64,000 bases of DNA from Zemynaea arenosa (GCF_004614185.1 NZ_SPVF01000106.1:16196-80195), one strand, 5' to 3'; counted from the stretch's first letter, positions 40,937 through 50,091 are shown. The notes: a model not told the origin generated them from the letters alone. Numbers and translations: made by a program.

Positions 40937-42889
40937 ATGCCCCGTTTCCTGCGCCTGCTGGCCGCCCCCAAGGGCCTGCTCTGCGCCGCCGCGCTCGCGG
41001 TGGCGCTGGCGGAGCTGTGCGGCCTGCACGCCCTGCGTCCCCTGGACAACCGGCTGCTGGACTGGATGGTGCGCTCGCATGCGGCCACCCTGCAGCCGGA
41101 CCCGGACATCGTCATCGTCGACATCGATGACGCCAGCCTGGCGCGCATGGAGAGCGTGGCGGGCAGCTGGCCATGGCCGCGCTCCGTGCATGCGGAGCTG
41201 CTGGACAGATTGCGCAAGCAGGAGCCGCGCGCCATCGTGTTCGACCTCACGTTCTCGGAGCGCGACGTGTACCGGCCGGACAGCGACCGCCTGTTCAACG
41301 AAGCGCTGGCCGGTAACACCAACATCTACTTCCCGCTGGCGCGCCAGAAGGCCGCCAACGACAAAGACGGCGCACCTGCGCTGCAGGTCGCCCCGCTGCT
41401 TGGCCTGCGCGCCGGCCCACATGCGGATCCGGATGCCCGCATCGCCCTCCAGCCGCCGCTCGCGGTGGATGCGCGCTACTGGCGCACCGGCACCATCAAT
41501 TATCTGGAAGACGCGGACGGCATCGGCCGCCGCTACCCGCTGTATATCGATGCGCATGGCTGGCAGATTCCATCGCTGCCCGCGCGGGTGGCGCGGGACC
41601 TCGGCTTCAGCGTGCCGCAGGCGCCAGACCTCACGCTGCACTGGCGCGGTGGCCTGAGTGCCTATCACCACATTCCGTACGCGGACCTGTACGAGGACTT
41701 CACCCGCGAGCGCCCGCAACGTCCGGCCGATGAATTGAAGGGCAAGATCGTCATCATTGGTTCGGACGCCACCACCTTGAACGACCTGCGCGCCACGCCG
41801 ATCGCCAGCCTGTACCCGGCCGTGCAGGTCGTGGCCACGGCCATCGACAACCTGAAGAACCGGCGCGCCATGGCGCCGGCGCCCGCATGGGTGATGCCCA
41901 CGCTGACGGTGGCGGCGCTGCTGGTGGTGTTCCGCTCGTTCCGGCGCCGCTCCAACACGCTGAGCATCGCCGCCATGCTGGCGCTGCTCTCGGTAGGCTG
42001 GCTGGCCGCGAGCTGGGTGGGCGTGCAGCGCAATGTGCTGCTGCCCGTGGTGGCACCCCTGGTGCTGGTGTGGGTCTACATGTTCGCGGGCACACTGCAG
42101 GAATACCTGGCCGAGCGCCGCACGCGCCAGCAGGCGGTGACGATGTTCAGCCGCTTCGTGAACCCGCACGTGGTGCGCCAGCTGGTGGAGCACGGCCAGG
42201 TCGCGCGCGCGGGTGAGGCGCGCGAAATCACGGTGCTGTTCTCGGACATTCGGGGCTTCACCACGCTGAGCGAAACGCGCACGCCGCAGGAAGTGGTGGC
42301 GCTGCTGAACCGCTACTTCACGCTGCAGGTGGAGGTCGTATTCCGCCACGGCGGTTCGCTCGACAAGTTCATCGGCGACTGCATCATGGCGTTCTGGGGT
42401 GCGCCGCTGGACGACCCGCGCCACGCGCAAAACGCAGTGGCGGCCGCGCTGGAGATGGCCGAGGTGCTGCAGCGCTTCAAGCGCGAGCTCAACGCCGAGG
42501 ACCTGGACTTCGACGTCGGCATCGGCCTGCATTCCGGGCCTGCCGTGGTGGGCCTGATCGGCTCGGACCAGCGCCGCGAATACACGGCCATTGGCGACAC
42601 CGTCAACCTGGCCAGCCGCATCGAAGGCCTGACCAAGGGGGTCTCGCGCATCCTGGTCTCGGACTCCACCCGCCGTTTGTGCGGCGACGAATTCACATTC
42701 ACACCACACGGCTCATTCGCCGTCAAAGGCCGCGAACAGCCGGTCGAACTCTATGGTCCACAGGGGAGAAAGCATGAAAATGAAAATGATAGTCAGCCTG
42801 CTGCTGGCGGCGCTGGCGAGCGCGGCGGCAGCGGCGGAGGTGGCGCACACGGTGCGTCCGACCGAGCTGAAAGCCAAGCCGTTCACTGA
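40937..42889 (+). CDS. CHASE2-domain membrane adenylate cyclase
   Basis: 650 residues: an N-terminal helix, a periplasmic CHASE2 sensor (about 40-310; IVIVDIDDASLARM, WPWPRSVHAELL, GKIVIIGSDAT, LRATPIASLYPAVQV), three helices (about 315-390), and a class III cyclase (Asp437 in VLFSDIRGFT, Asp481 in KFIGDCIMAFW, Lys477 favouring ATP). The last 38 residues are low complexity and simply read the start of the next gene in another frame; the two genes overlap by 116 bp. The cyclase domain proper ends around ELYGPQGRK, so a frameshifted or eroded stop is possible. Confidence 0.9.
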   Translation: MPRFLRLLAAPKGLLCAAALAVALAELCGLHALRPLDNRLLDWMVRSHAATLQPDPDIVIVDIDDASLARMESVAGSWPWPRSVHAELLDRLRKQEPRAIVFDLTFSERDVYRPDSDRLFNEALAGNTNIYFPLARQKAANDKDGAPALQVAPLLGLRAGPHADPDARIALQPPLAVDARYWRTGTINYLEDADGIGRRYPLYIDAHGWQIPSLPARVARDLGFSVPQAPDLTLHWRGGLSAYHHIPYADLYEDFTRERPQRPADELKGKIVIIGSDATTLNDLRATPIASLYPAVQVVATAIDNLKNRRAMAPAPAWVMPTLTVAALLVVFRSFRRRSNTLSIAAMLALLSVGWLAASWVGVQRNVLLPVVAPLVLVWVYMFAGTLQEYLAERRTRQQAVTMFSRFVNPHVVRQLVEHGQVARAGEAREITVLFSDIRGFTTLSETRTPQEVVALLNRYFTLQVEVVFRHGGSLDKFIGDCIMAFWGAPLDDPRHAQNAVAAALEMAEVLQRFKRELNAEDLDFDVGIGLHSGPAVVGLIGSDQRREYTAIGDTVNLASRIEGLTKGVSRILVSDSTRRLCGDEFTFTPHGSFAVKGREQPVELYGPQGRKHENENDSQPAAGGAGERGGSGGGGAHGASDRAESQAVH

Positions 42890-43283
42890 CGCTGCCACCG
42901 TCGAGAGCCTGGGCGAAGCGTCCAAGGTCGATGTGCTGGCACGCCAGGCCAGCTGGATGCAGGTGAAGACGGACAAGAAGAACACCGGCTGGGTGAAGCT
43001 TCTGAGCCTGCGCTTTGATGCGATCAACGGCAAGCCGTCGGGCGTGAATGAGAACCTGAATGTGGTCTTCAACCTGGCCAAGACGGGCAGCGGGGGCAGC
43101 ACCGCCACCACGGGCGTGAAGGGAATCTCGGAAGAGCAGCTCAAGAACCCGCAGCCGAATCCGGCCGCGCTGGCGCAGGTCAACGAGATGACGGTGTCGC
43201 CGAGCGAGATGGAGCAGTTCACGCTGCGCGGGAATCTGAAGCCGCAGAAGGTAGCCTATGTGGTTGAAGGAGGCCGCAAATGA
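42774..43283 (+). CDS. Secreted SH3-domain protein
   Basis: 169 residues from ATG 42774 (GGGAG upstream) with signal peptide MKMKMIVSLLLAALASAAAAA. A bacterial SH3-like domain covers about 25-80 (VRPTELKAKPFTDAATVESL, WMQVKTDKKNTGWVKLLSL). The rest is polar, with a Gly/Ser/Thr linker and a helical end. The gene lies inside the cyclase 3' end, and its stop overlaps the start of the M48 protease gene, so the two envelope proteins are co-expressed, probably as a unit in cell-envelope quality control. Confidence 0.8.
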   Translation: MKMKMIVSLLLAALASAAAAAEVAHTVRPTELKAKPFTDAATVESLGEASKVDVLARQASWMQVKTDKKNTGWVKLLSLRFDAINGKPSGVNENLNVVFNLAKTGSGGSTATTGVKGISEEQLKNPQPNPAALAQVNEMTVSPSEMEQFTLRGNLKPQKVAYVVEGGRK

Positions 43284-44179
43284 AGCGGCTTGCAGCTTTG
43301 ACGATGGCACTGGCGTGTTCCGGGTGCGCGGTGGCGCCGGTGATGATGAATACCGCGCTGCAGAACATGACGCTGGATGATGCCAAGAAGGTCGTCACTA
43401 CCGGCAGCAACATGCTGACCGGCGCGACGCGCGAGGTGACACCGCAGGAGGAGGTCGCCCTCGGCTCCGGCGTAGCCAGCAACCTGCTGGGCGCCGCGCC
43501 TCTGCTGAAGGATGCCAAGGCGCAGGCCTACGTGAACACGGTTGGAAAATGGGTGGCGCAGCAGAGCGAGCGCCCCGATTTGAACTGGCACTTCGCGGTC
43601 CTCGATGACAACGAGGTCAATGCCTACGCGGCGCCGGGTGGCTACGTTTTCATCACCCGCGGCATGCTGGTCAGCCTGCGCAGCGAAGCCGAACTGGCCG
43701 GGGTATTGGCCCACGAGGTGGGGCATGTGGTGGCCAAGCACCATCTGAAGGCGATGACCAGCCAGGGCTTCCTGGATGGCGTCAAGGACCTGGGCGGCAT
43801 GTTCATGGACAAAAACGGCGGCACCATCCCGGGCGTCGACCCGCGTTACGTGGAGTGGGGCACCAAGGCGGCCAAGGCGGGCATGCAGGTGTACGCGCGT
43901 GGCCTCGACAAGAGCGATGAGTTCGAGGCCGACCGTATGGGCGTCGTGCTGGCCGCCCGCGCCGGCTACGATCCCTTCGGCCTGCCCGCCGTGCTGCAAT
44001 CCCTGCAAGCCGTCAATCCAGATAATCCCGGCCTGGCCCTGATGTTCAAGACTCACCCGCCGTTCGGCGAGCGCCTCGACAAGCTGGCCCTGGCCATGGG
44101 CGCGGACTTTGACCGCTTCGACAAGGGAGTCACGCTGGACAAGCGCTTCAAGTCGCAAGTCAGCATGCCGAAACGCTAA
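43280..44179 (+). CDS. M48-family zinc metalloprotease (probable lipoprotein)
   Basis: 299 residues. The N-terminus MKRLAALTMALACSGC looks like a lipoprotein signal. The active site is HEVGH in GVLAHEVGHVVAKHH, and the third ligand is in SDEFEADRMG; both are intact. The fold resembles BepA/LoiP-type periplasmic proteases that degrade misfolded outer-membrane proteins. The ATG overlaps the stop of the SH3 gene. Confidence 0.92.
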   Translation: MKRLAALTMALACSGCAVAPVMMNTALQNMTLDDAKKVVTTGSNMLTGATREVTPQEEVALGSGVASNLLGAAPLLKDAKAQAYVNTVGKWVAQQSERPDLNWHFAVLDDNEVNAYAAPGGYVFITRGMLVSLRSEAELAGVLAHEVGHVVAKHHLKAMTSQGFLDGVKDLGGMFMDKNGGTIPGVDPRYVEWGTKAAKAGMQVYARGLDKSDEFEADRMGVVLAARAGYDPFGLPAVLQSLQAVNPDNPGLALMFKTHPPFGERLDKLALAMGADFDRFDKGVTLDKRFKSQVSMPKR

Positions 44180-44207
44180 GACGCGTCTACAACACCCCGG
44201 CGCCCGA

Positions 44208-44259
44208 ATGCGCCCGATTGAAAGCAGGAAACGTTTGGTCCTGCTATAGTCGGGCGCAT
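44208..44259. promoter_or_regulatory. Two-tier inverted repeat with extended -10, between M48 and EAL genes
   Basis: Outer arms ATGCGCCCGA (44208-44217) and TCGGGCGCAT (44250-44259) are exact complements; inner arms AGCAGGA (44223-44229) and TCCTGCT (44239-44245) are too. The extended -10 TGCTATAGT (44242-44250) overlaps the right arms. The structure may end the M48 transcript and also carry the EAL promoter. Confidence 0.65.
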
Positions 44260-44279
44260 TTTCATTCCGGCGTCTGCCT

Positions 44280-45053
44280 ATGATACCGATCCTCGAGCAG
44301 TACTCCCCACGCACCGCCTGCAAAGGCTGCGGCGAAGCCAACGCCATCGACTTCGATTTCGAATACGCTTACCAGCCGATCGTGCAGGTGTCCACGCGCA
44401 GCATCTACGCGCACGAGGCGCTGGTGCGCGGCCCGAATGGCGAGCCGGCGCCCACGGTGCTCTCGAAGGTCAACAAGGACAATATCTACCACTTCGACCA
44501 GGCCTGCCGGGTGAAGGCGGTCGAGGGCGCCGCGCGGCTGGGGATGCGCGAACGGCTGTCGATCAACTTCCTGCCGAACGCCGTGTACCGGCCCGAAGTC
44601 TGCATCCGCACCACGCTGGAGGCGGCGCGCCGCACCGGCTTCCCGGTCGAGAACATCATCTTCGAAGTGACCGAGAGCGAGCAGGTGACGGATCGCGCCC
44701 ACCTGGTCGGCATCTTCCGTGAGTACGACCGGCTCGGCTTCCACACCGCGATCGACGACTTCGGCGCCGGCTACGCGGGCCTCAACCTGCTGGCCGAGTA
44801 CCAGCCGCACATCGTGAAGCTGGACATGGACCTGGTGCGCAACATCGACACGTCGGCGGCGCGCCAGGCCATCGTGCGCCACACCGTGGCCCTGTGCCGC
44901 GACCTTGGTGTAACGGTGCTGGCTGAAGGCGTTGAGACCAGCGCCGAGCGCGATGTGCTGATCGCCGCAGGCATCGACCTGCTGCAGGGCTACCTGTTCT
45001 CGAAACCCATCTTCAACGGTCTCGCCACCATCCCGGACGCAGCCTGGGCCTAA
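44280..45053 (+). CDS. EAL-domain c-di-GMP phosphodiesterase
   Basis: 257 residues, a stand-alone EAL domain. Motifs: AHEALVRG (EAL), DDFGAGYAGLNLL, VKLDMDLV, EGVE, and QGYLFSKP. Metal-binding residues appear intact, so it should hydrolyse c-di-GMP. A short N-terminal part has CKGCGEAN, perhaps a half zinc or redox site. No sensory or membrane domain. Convergent with the permease gene, 6 bp apart. Confidence 0.92.
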   Translation: MIPILEQYSPRTACKGCGEANAIDFDFEYAYQPIVQVSTRSIYAHEALVRGPNGEPAPTVLSKVNKDNIYHFDQACRVKAVEGAARLGMRERLSINFLPNAVYRPEVCIRTTLEAARRTGFPVENIIFEVTESEQVTDRAHLVGIFREYDRLGFHTAIDDFGAGYAGLNLLAEYQPHIVKLDMDLVRNIDTSAARQAIVRHTVALCRDLGVTVLAEGVETSAERDVLIAAGIDLLQGYLFSKPIFNGLATIPDAAWA

Positions 45054-45059
45054 GCAGAT

Positions 45060-47387
45060 TCAGTGGCTTTGCACCGCCACCAGCGCCGCGTTGTAGATCG
45101 CGTGAACCAGCATGGGTGCCAGCAGCGCACCGGTGCGGGCGTAAGCCAGCGCCGTTCCGAGGCCCAGCACGAACACTGGCAGCATCGACAGCGGCGGGTG
45201 CACCACCGCAAATAGCGCAGCCGATAGCGCCATCGCCGCCGCTGGCCTGAGCGAGCGCCGCAGGCCACCGAAGATCAGGCCGCGGAAGATGAACTCCTCG
45301 CACAGCGGCGCGGCGACCACCGCCAGTGGCACCATCCACAGCACGCCGACGCGCAAGCCGCTGGCTGCCGCATCCTGCAGTTCCGCGGCCAGCGGTGAGT
45401 GATTGAGCGCCCACAGGTAGGCCAGCCCGAATGCGGTCGCCACCACGCCGAGGCCAGTACCCCAGCCCAGGCAGGCGCCGAGGTTGGCCTGCACCAGCCT
45501 GGGTACGTCCGCTGTCTTGCTGCGCCAGTAGATGAAGCGCACCAGCGCATACACCACGATCCCCGCACCCGCGAACGCGATGAGCAGCGCCTGGCCCAGC
45601 GCCAGCTTCCAGTCCGTGACCGCGAGCCAGGCGAGGAATGCCTGGCCGACGAAGAAGGCCATCGCCGCCATCAGTCCGTCGGCGGTCGAAACCCGCGCGG
45701 GCGGCGCGGCGGCCGGATCGAGCAGGTAGGGCAGTTCGTCGCGCGCCTTCTGCCACAGCGCCTGCGCCAGGCCCGCGACCAGCACGATCAAAGCGAGCCG
45801 CGCATGCCACGCTTCGCCGTAGATGGCATAGCCGTACATGGCGCTCAGCATCATGTAGAGGTAAACATAGCTGGGGCGGACGCGGGTGCGGATATCCTGC
45901 GCCAGCGGGTCGCACGCGAACACGCCCAGCGCCACCGCGATGGCCGCGAAGACCGGAATCGCGGCCAGCACCAGCACGATGCGGCTGACCAGCGCGGCGT
46001 CCCAGTGCGCGGAGGTGGCGAGGCCAAAGCCGAACACCGCGAGCGGGTAGAGCGCGGCAAAGCCCGCCCACAGCATGGCCTTCTGCTTGAGCACCCGCTC
46101 CAGCGCTACCGGGAAGGTGTACAGCATCCAGAGTGCGTGGCCTTCGTTATTCAGCGTCTGGAAGGCGGACAGCATCAGCATGTAGGTGCCCAGGCCGAAG
46201 GCCGTCACCGCGAGCAGGCCGGGATCGGCTCCCAGCTTGCCGATGCCGGACAGGGACCCGTTGAAGAACATCTGCGTCCCGATGATCAGCACCGGCATGA
46301 ACAGGCTTTGCAGCATGAAGTTACGGTCGCGGGACAGCAGGCGCAGTTCGCGGCGGATCAGCGGAGAGCGCGGCATCAGCTTCGCCAGCGGCGCATCCTG
46401 TTCGACGGTGGCGCTGGTGCGGTGGCGGCTCGATTCGCGCGAACTGGTGGCCACCACGCCGTTGCGCAGCTGCCAGCGCAGCAGGGCCATGCCGGCCAGG
46501 AGGATCAACAGCGTCTGGGCCAGCAGCAGCACCCAGTACACGCCGGTCCCGCTGGCGCCGGACGCGGGCGCCAGGGCGCGTACCGCGAGGCCGGGCGGCG
46601 TCCAGAGCGCCCATTCCGGCACCGCGCGCGCGGCGCTGAAGACAAAGCTGTTGGGGTGCGCCATGCCGAACGCCATCCCCATGTACATGGCCGGGATGGA
46701 GCCCATCGCGCAGATGGCCTGCACGTTGCGCAGCTGCGAGGGCGCGAGTGCGATGCGCAAGCCGGTATCGGCCAGGGTGCGCAGCTGGGCCGCGATCGCG
46801 AGCAGGCAAAGCGCGGCCGCGGACCCGAGCAGGGGCGCGAGCCAGCGGTAGCCATCGAACCACGCCAGCGCGATGCAGGGGATACCGAGGGCGAGGACTC
46901 CGGTGGGATTGGCCACCGTACGTTCCAGCACGCGCGCACAGAGCAGCGGGCCGCGCCGCAAGGGCAGGGTGGCCAGCCACTCCAGGTCCCAGTCCGGCTG
47001 CGCGAGTTCGCGGCTGCCCAGTGGCAGCAGCAGGCTGACGAACAGCAGCAGCGCCATTTGCAGGGTGGCGCCGAGCAGCGTGGGCGTGGTGAAGGCCAGG
47101 CCACGCACGATGGCGTCGTCCTCGGGTCGCGCCAGATCGTGCGATGGGTCCAGGTAGCACAGGATATTCAGCAGCGCCTCATGCTCCATGTTCGAGTACG
47201 CGAAGACCATGATCGCGGCCATCACCACCGACAGCACGATGCCGAAGCGGCGCCGCGCGGGCGTGGCGGTGCGCGGCTTGGACGGCGGCGCCTTGCGCCA
47301 TGTGACATTCCCGAACATGTTGCCGATGCGGCGCAGGCGCAACGCCGACAGCAGCCAGACGGCGCGCAGGGTCGAGGCCGGGGTCAC
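45060..47387 (-). CDS. ABC-2 permease fused to a CPBP (CAAX-like) intramembrane protease
   Basis: 775 residues from the GTG at 47387, whose codon overlaps the ATPase stop (GTGA); the open frame upstream is a shadow. About 14 membrane helices in the permease part (to about 530) are followed by a CPBP-type domain with EEFIFRGLIFGGLRR, FAVVHPPLS and LAPMLVHAIYNA, giving the Glu-Glu and His motifs of Rce1-like proteases. The fusion suggests export linked to proteolytic processing, for example of a peptide. It works with the ATPase upstream. The permease part has few conserved motifs, and the cargo is unknown. Confidence 0.85.
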   Translation of the reverse strand: MTPASTLRAVWLLSALRLRRIGNMFGNVTWRKAPPSKPRTATPARRRFGIVLSVVMAAIMVFAYSNMEHEALLNILCYLDPSHDLARPEDDAIVRGLAFTTPTLLGATLQMALLLFVSLLLPLGSRELAQPDWDLEWLATLPLRRGPLLCARVLERTVANPTGVLALGIPCIALAWFDGYRWLAPLLGSAAALCLLAIAAQLRTLADTGLRIALAPSQLRNVQAICAMGSIPAMYMGMAFGMAHPNSFVFSAARAVPEWALWTPPGLAVRALAPASGASGTGVYWVLLLAQTLLILLAGMALLRWQLRNGVVATSSRESSRHRTSATVEQDAPLAKLMPRSPLIRRELRLLSRDRNFMLQSLFMPVLIIGTQMFFNGSLSGIGKLGADPGLLAVTAFGLGTYMLMLSAFQTLNNEGHALWMLYTFPVALERVLKQKAMLWAGFAALYPLAVFGFGLATSAHWDAALVSRIVLVLAAIPVFAAIAVALGVFACDPLAQDIRTRVRPSYVYLYMMLSAMYGYAIYGEAWHARLALIVLVAGLAQALWQKARDELPYLLDPAAAPPARVSTADGLMAAMAFFVGQAFLAWLAVTDWKLALGQALLIAFAGAGIVVYALVRFIYWRSKTADVPRLVQANLGACLGWGTGLGVVATAFGLAYLWALNHSPLAAELQDAAASGLRVGVLWMVPLAVVAAPLCEEFIFRGLIFGGLRRSLRPAAAMALSAALFAVVHPPLSMLPVFVLGLGTALAYARTGALLAPMLVHAIYNAALVAVQSH

Positions 47388-48121
47388 GGCGTGGTCTCGT
47401 CGGTGTCGTCGGTCAGCATCAGGAACACGTCTTCCAGCGAACCCGAGGCGGCCAGCTGCGCGCGGATCTCGTCCAGCGTGCCGGTGGCGGCCAGCGCGCC
47501 GCGGTGGATGATGCCGACGCGGTCGCACATCTTCTCGGCCATGTCCAGCAGGTGGGTGGAGACGAAGATGGTCTTGCCGCCCGCCGCGGCGGCGATCAGG
47601 CGTTCCTGCACGTCGCGCGAGGCGCGCGGATCGAGACCGTTGATCGGTTCATCGAGGATCAGGACCGCCGGGTCGTGGATCATGGCGCAGGCCAGGCCCA
47701 GCTTCTTCTTCATGCCCATCGAATAGTTGACGGCGAATTCCTCGCTGACGTCGTCCAGGCCCCAATGCGCCAGCATCTGGGCGCTGCGCTCGCGGGCCTC
47801 GCGGCGGCTGAAGCCATGCATCTCGGCGACGAACTGCAGGATCTCGCGGCCGCGCAGGAAGTCGTAGAACACGGGGTTGTCCGGCAGGTAGCCGACGCGC
47901 TGCTTGACGGCGGCGGCATCCTGCTGGCAGTCCAGGCCATCGATCAGGACGCGGCCGGAACTCGGTACCAGAATGCCCATCATCATGCGGATGGTGGTGG
48001 TCTTGCCTGCGCCGTTGGGGCCGAGAAAACCGAACATTTCGCCGCGCGGGACGGTGAGGGTGAGCGGCTTGACCGCATCGTAGCTGCCATAGCGCTTGGC
48101 CAGGGCCTCGAACTGGATCAT
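47384..48121 (-). CDS. ABC-2-type ATPase (ABC exporter subunit)
   Basis: 245 residues, starting MIQFEALAKRYGSYDAV as in the family. Walker A GPNGAGKTTT, Q-loop region, a signature helix reading NYSMGMKKKLGLA, Walker B ILDEPINGLDP and the switch His in VSTHLLD. An upstream ATG at 48175 has a better ribosome site (GGGAG) and would add 18 residues, so the true start may be there. Coupled to the permease gene by a stop/start overlap. Confidence 0.93.
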   Translation of the reverse strand: MIQFEALAKRYGSYDAVKPLTLTVPRGEMFGFLGPNGAGKTTTIRMMMGILVPSSGRVLIDGLDCQQDAAAVKQRVGYLPDNPVFYDFLRGREILQFVAEMHGFSRREARERSAQMLAHWGLDDVSEEFAVNYSMGMKKKLGLACAMIHDPAVLILDEPINGLDPRASRDVQERLIAAAAGGKTIFVSTHLLDMAEKMCDRVGIIHRGALAATGTLDEIRAQLAASGSLEDVFLMLTDDTDETTP

Positions 48122-48446
48122 GGAGGTGAGCTCGGGTGGAAACGGCGGATCATAGCATGGTGGGTTTGTTAACATTCCAGGCTCCCCACGTCTGTATGTG
48201 AAGAAAGTGTTGTATTGCACCGACAACATTTTTAATGCTGTGTAATAACAAGTTGTGTAAAATAAGTCCATGCCGCCCCAACCCGCGGCCAAGAAACACC
48301 AACCAGCCGGCCCGCCCCAACCTCGCAGAACGTCTGATGGTCCAGGCAGCGATTGCTGATCGCTGCACACATCTGCTCTAGTCTGTTGGGGACACTCTCG
48401 TGACACTGCATCTGTACGCTGACCGTACTGACGGGACGGTGCAGCC
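48122..48446. other. Intergenic region with AT-rich core between divergent genes
   Basis: About 325 bp between the ABC ATPase (-) and the gene at 48447 (+). The AT-rich core has a direct repeat TGTGTAA (48239-48245 and 48254-48260) and the inverted pair TGTTGT/ACAACA (48208-48213, 48223-48228). These may be operators for the ABC operon. No convincing gene is present. Confidence 0.5.
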
Positions 48447-49142
48447 ATGATCGCCAGCCTGCGTCTGACCATTCGCCAGCTGGGATTCCTGGACGGCATC
48501 CTGTATTTCGTTTCCGGATTGCTGGCCCGCGCGAGCGCTGGCCGAATCATGCTCTACAAATACCGGCTGGTGGCCCAGCCTGTGCACACCCGGCCGCTCG
48601 GGGGCGGGCGCGGGCGCAGCATCGCGGTGCGTAGCGCGGGACTGGAAGTGGCCGAGGCGCCGCACGGGCGGCCGACGTCCGTCATCCATAGCCGTTTTGC
48701 GCAGGGAGCCCATTGCCTCGCCGCCTACCGGGGCGAGGACATGTCCGGCTTCCTGTGGTATTCGCCTGGTCCCTGGACCGAGGACGAAGTGCGGGCGCGC
48801 TATGTGCCTGCGACGCCGGCGGCGGTGTGGGACTTCGACGTGGCGGTCTTCGGCGGTAACCAGCTCGGGTTCACGTTTGCCCGGCTGTGGGAGGAGGCCA
48901 ACCTGCGCTGGCATGCGCACGGCGTGCGCTGGACCATGAGCCGGATTTCGGCATTCAATCCGGGCTCGCGCGCATCGCACGGCAAGCTGGGGGCGGTACT
49001 GCTGGGCAGTGCGGTGTTCCTGCGCTGCGGACGCTGGCAGTGGACGTTCTCGACGCTGGCGCCGTTCGTGCACCTGTCCCGCCACGATGAGTCCATGCCG
49101 CAGTTCAAACTGGTGCCACCGGCGCCGGTGTCCGACCACTGA
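48447..49142 (+). CDS. Hypothetical protein, possibly GNAT-like
   Basis: 231 residues, no signal peptide. Conserved-looking blocks: MSGFLWYSPGPWTEDEVRAR, AVWDFDVAVFGGNQLGFTFA, WTMSRISAFNPGSRASHGKLG and AVFLRCGRWQWTFS. The order of strands and the central RISAFN/SHGKLGA segment recall a GNAT-type acyltransferase core, but no acetyl-CoA loop is obvious. A PEP-CTERM protein gene follows after a hairpin, so a link to exopolysaccharide or sorted proteins is possible. Function not assigned. Confidence 0.7.
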   Translation: MIASLRLTIRQLGFLDGILYFVSGLLARASAGRIMLYKYRLVAQPVHTRPLGGGRGRSIAVRSAGLEVAEAPHGRPTSVIHSRFAQGAHCLAAYRGEDMSGFLWYSPGPWTEDEVRARYVPATPAAVWDFDVAVFGGNQLGFTFARLWEEANLRWHAHGVRWTMSRISAFNPGSRASHGKLGAVLLGSAVFLRCGRWQWTFSTLAPFVHLSRHDESMPQFKLVPPAPVSDH

Positions 49143-49155
49143 TCCGTACTTCATC

Positions 49156-49182
49156 GCACCGTGGGCTGCGTGCCCACGGTGC
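49156..49182 (+). terminator. Perfect 11-bp hairpin between the hypothetical and PEP-CTERM genes
   Basis: GCACCGTGGGC (49156-49166), a TGCGT loop and GCCCACGGTGC (49172-49182), followed by CT-rich sequence instead of a T run. It may be a weak terminator or mRNA stabiliser; the next gene begins at 49207. Confidence 0.55.
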
Positions 49183-49206
49183 CTCTCTCATCATCTGATT
49201 CATTCC

Positions 49207-49911
49207 ATGCACAAGATTCTGTTTGCCACGCTGGTGGCCATGTCGACTGGCGCGTCCGCGTCGGTCATTACCTTCAACCTGTCCGCACCGATCAACGGCT
49301 CGGCGCCCGGGGTCACCGACGTGAGCCCGTGGCTGACGGCCACCATTGCCGATGCGGGTGCCAACAAGGTCCAGCTCACGCTGGCCAATCATCTGGTCCA
49401 TGCCGGCACCGGCCTGGCCACCGGCGAATATGTCAGCAACTGGCTGTTCAACGTGAACACCAGCCTGGCGGACCTGAGCTATCAATGGGTCAGCGGGTAC
49501 GCGGGCTGGGTGGTGACGGATGACGTGTACACCAACGGCAGCAATGCCATCAAGGCGGGCCTGTTCGACATCGACTTCATCGGTCCGCGCGCGAATGCCA
49601 ACCGCTTCATTGGCGGCATGACGTCGGTGTACACCTTCTCCGGCAAGGGCCTGACGGCGGATGCGTTCCTCACGCCCAGCGCGGCTGATGGCAAGTACAG
49701 CGGCTATTACACGGCGGCCGATATCGCGGGCATGGCAGGTGGCGGTTCGGGCTCCGTAGGCTTGAGCGCCAGTGCCTATGTGGCGCCGCAGACGCTTGTG
49801 CCTTCGCGTGTCCAAGCGGAGGAGCCCGCACGGCAGGCGGTGCCGGAACCGGCCAGCGTGCTGCTGCTTGGCGTGGGCCTGGCGGGCTTGTTGGCGTTGC
49901 GCCGCCGCTGA
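49207..49911 (+). CDS. PEP-CTERM sorted secreted protein
   Basis: 234 residues. Signal peptide MHKILFATLVAMSTGASAS, a beta-rich body and a C-terminal PEP-CTERM tail: VPEPASVLLLGVGLAGLLAL followed by RRR. Such proteins are exported, then cut by an exosortase and tied to exopolysaccharide or the cell surface. The exosortase gene is not in this window. The body has no recognised domain. Confidence 0.92.
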   Translation: MHKILFATLVAMSTGASASVITFNLSAPINGSAPGVTDVSPWLTATIADAGANKVQLTLANHLVHAGTGLATGEYVSNWLFNVNTSLADLSYQWVSGYAGWVVTDDVYTNGSNAIKAGLFDIDFIGPRANANRFIGGMTSVYTFSGKGLTADAFLTPSAADGKYSGYYTAADIAGMAGGGSGSVGLSASAYVAPQTLVPSRVQAEEPARQAVPEPASVLLLGVGLAGLLALRRR

Positions 49912-50004
49912 TCGCAGCGCGGCGGGAGGAGGGGGGCTGCGCGTTGCGGGGTGAGCTCCGGTGGATGGCCCACTGCTCAGCCGCATGCTAGAATTGCGCG
50001 CCCC

Positions 50005-50091
50005 GCCCGGATGGTGAAACTGGTAGACACCCGGGACTTAAAATCCCGTGCCAGCAATGGCGTGCGAGTTCGATCCTCGCTCCGGGCACCA
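50005..50091 (+). tRNA. tRNA-Leu, anticodon UAA
   Basis: The acceptor arms GCCCGGA and TCCGGGC pair exactly; the discriminator A is followed by encoded CCA. The anticodon loop CTTAAAA in a GGGA/TCCC stem gives anticodon TAA, decoding UUA as Leu. The D arm (TGGTGAAACTGGTAGAC), a long variable arm (TGCCAGCAATGGCG region) and the T loop TTCGATCC are all present, as expected for a type II tRNA. TAGAAT at 49989-49994 is a likely -10. Confidence 0.96.

Noticed and set aside
50005..50091. tRNA-Leu as an integration site for a mobile element
   Set aside because: No integrase gene and no repeated tRNA 3' end are found in the following sequence.
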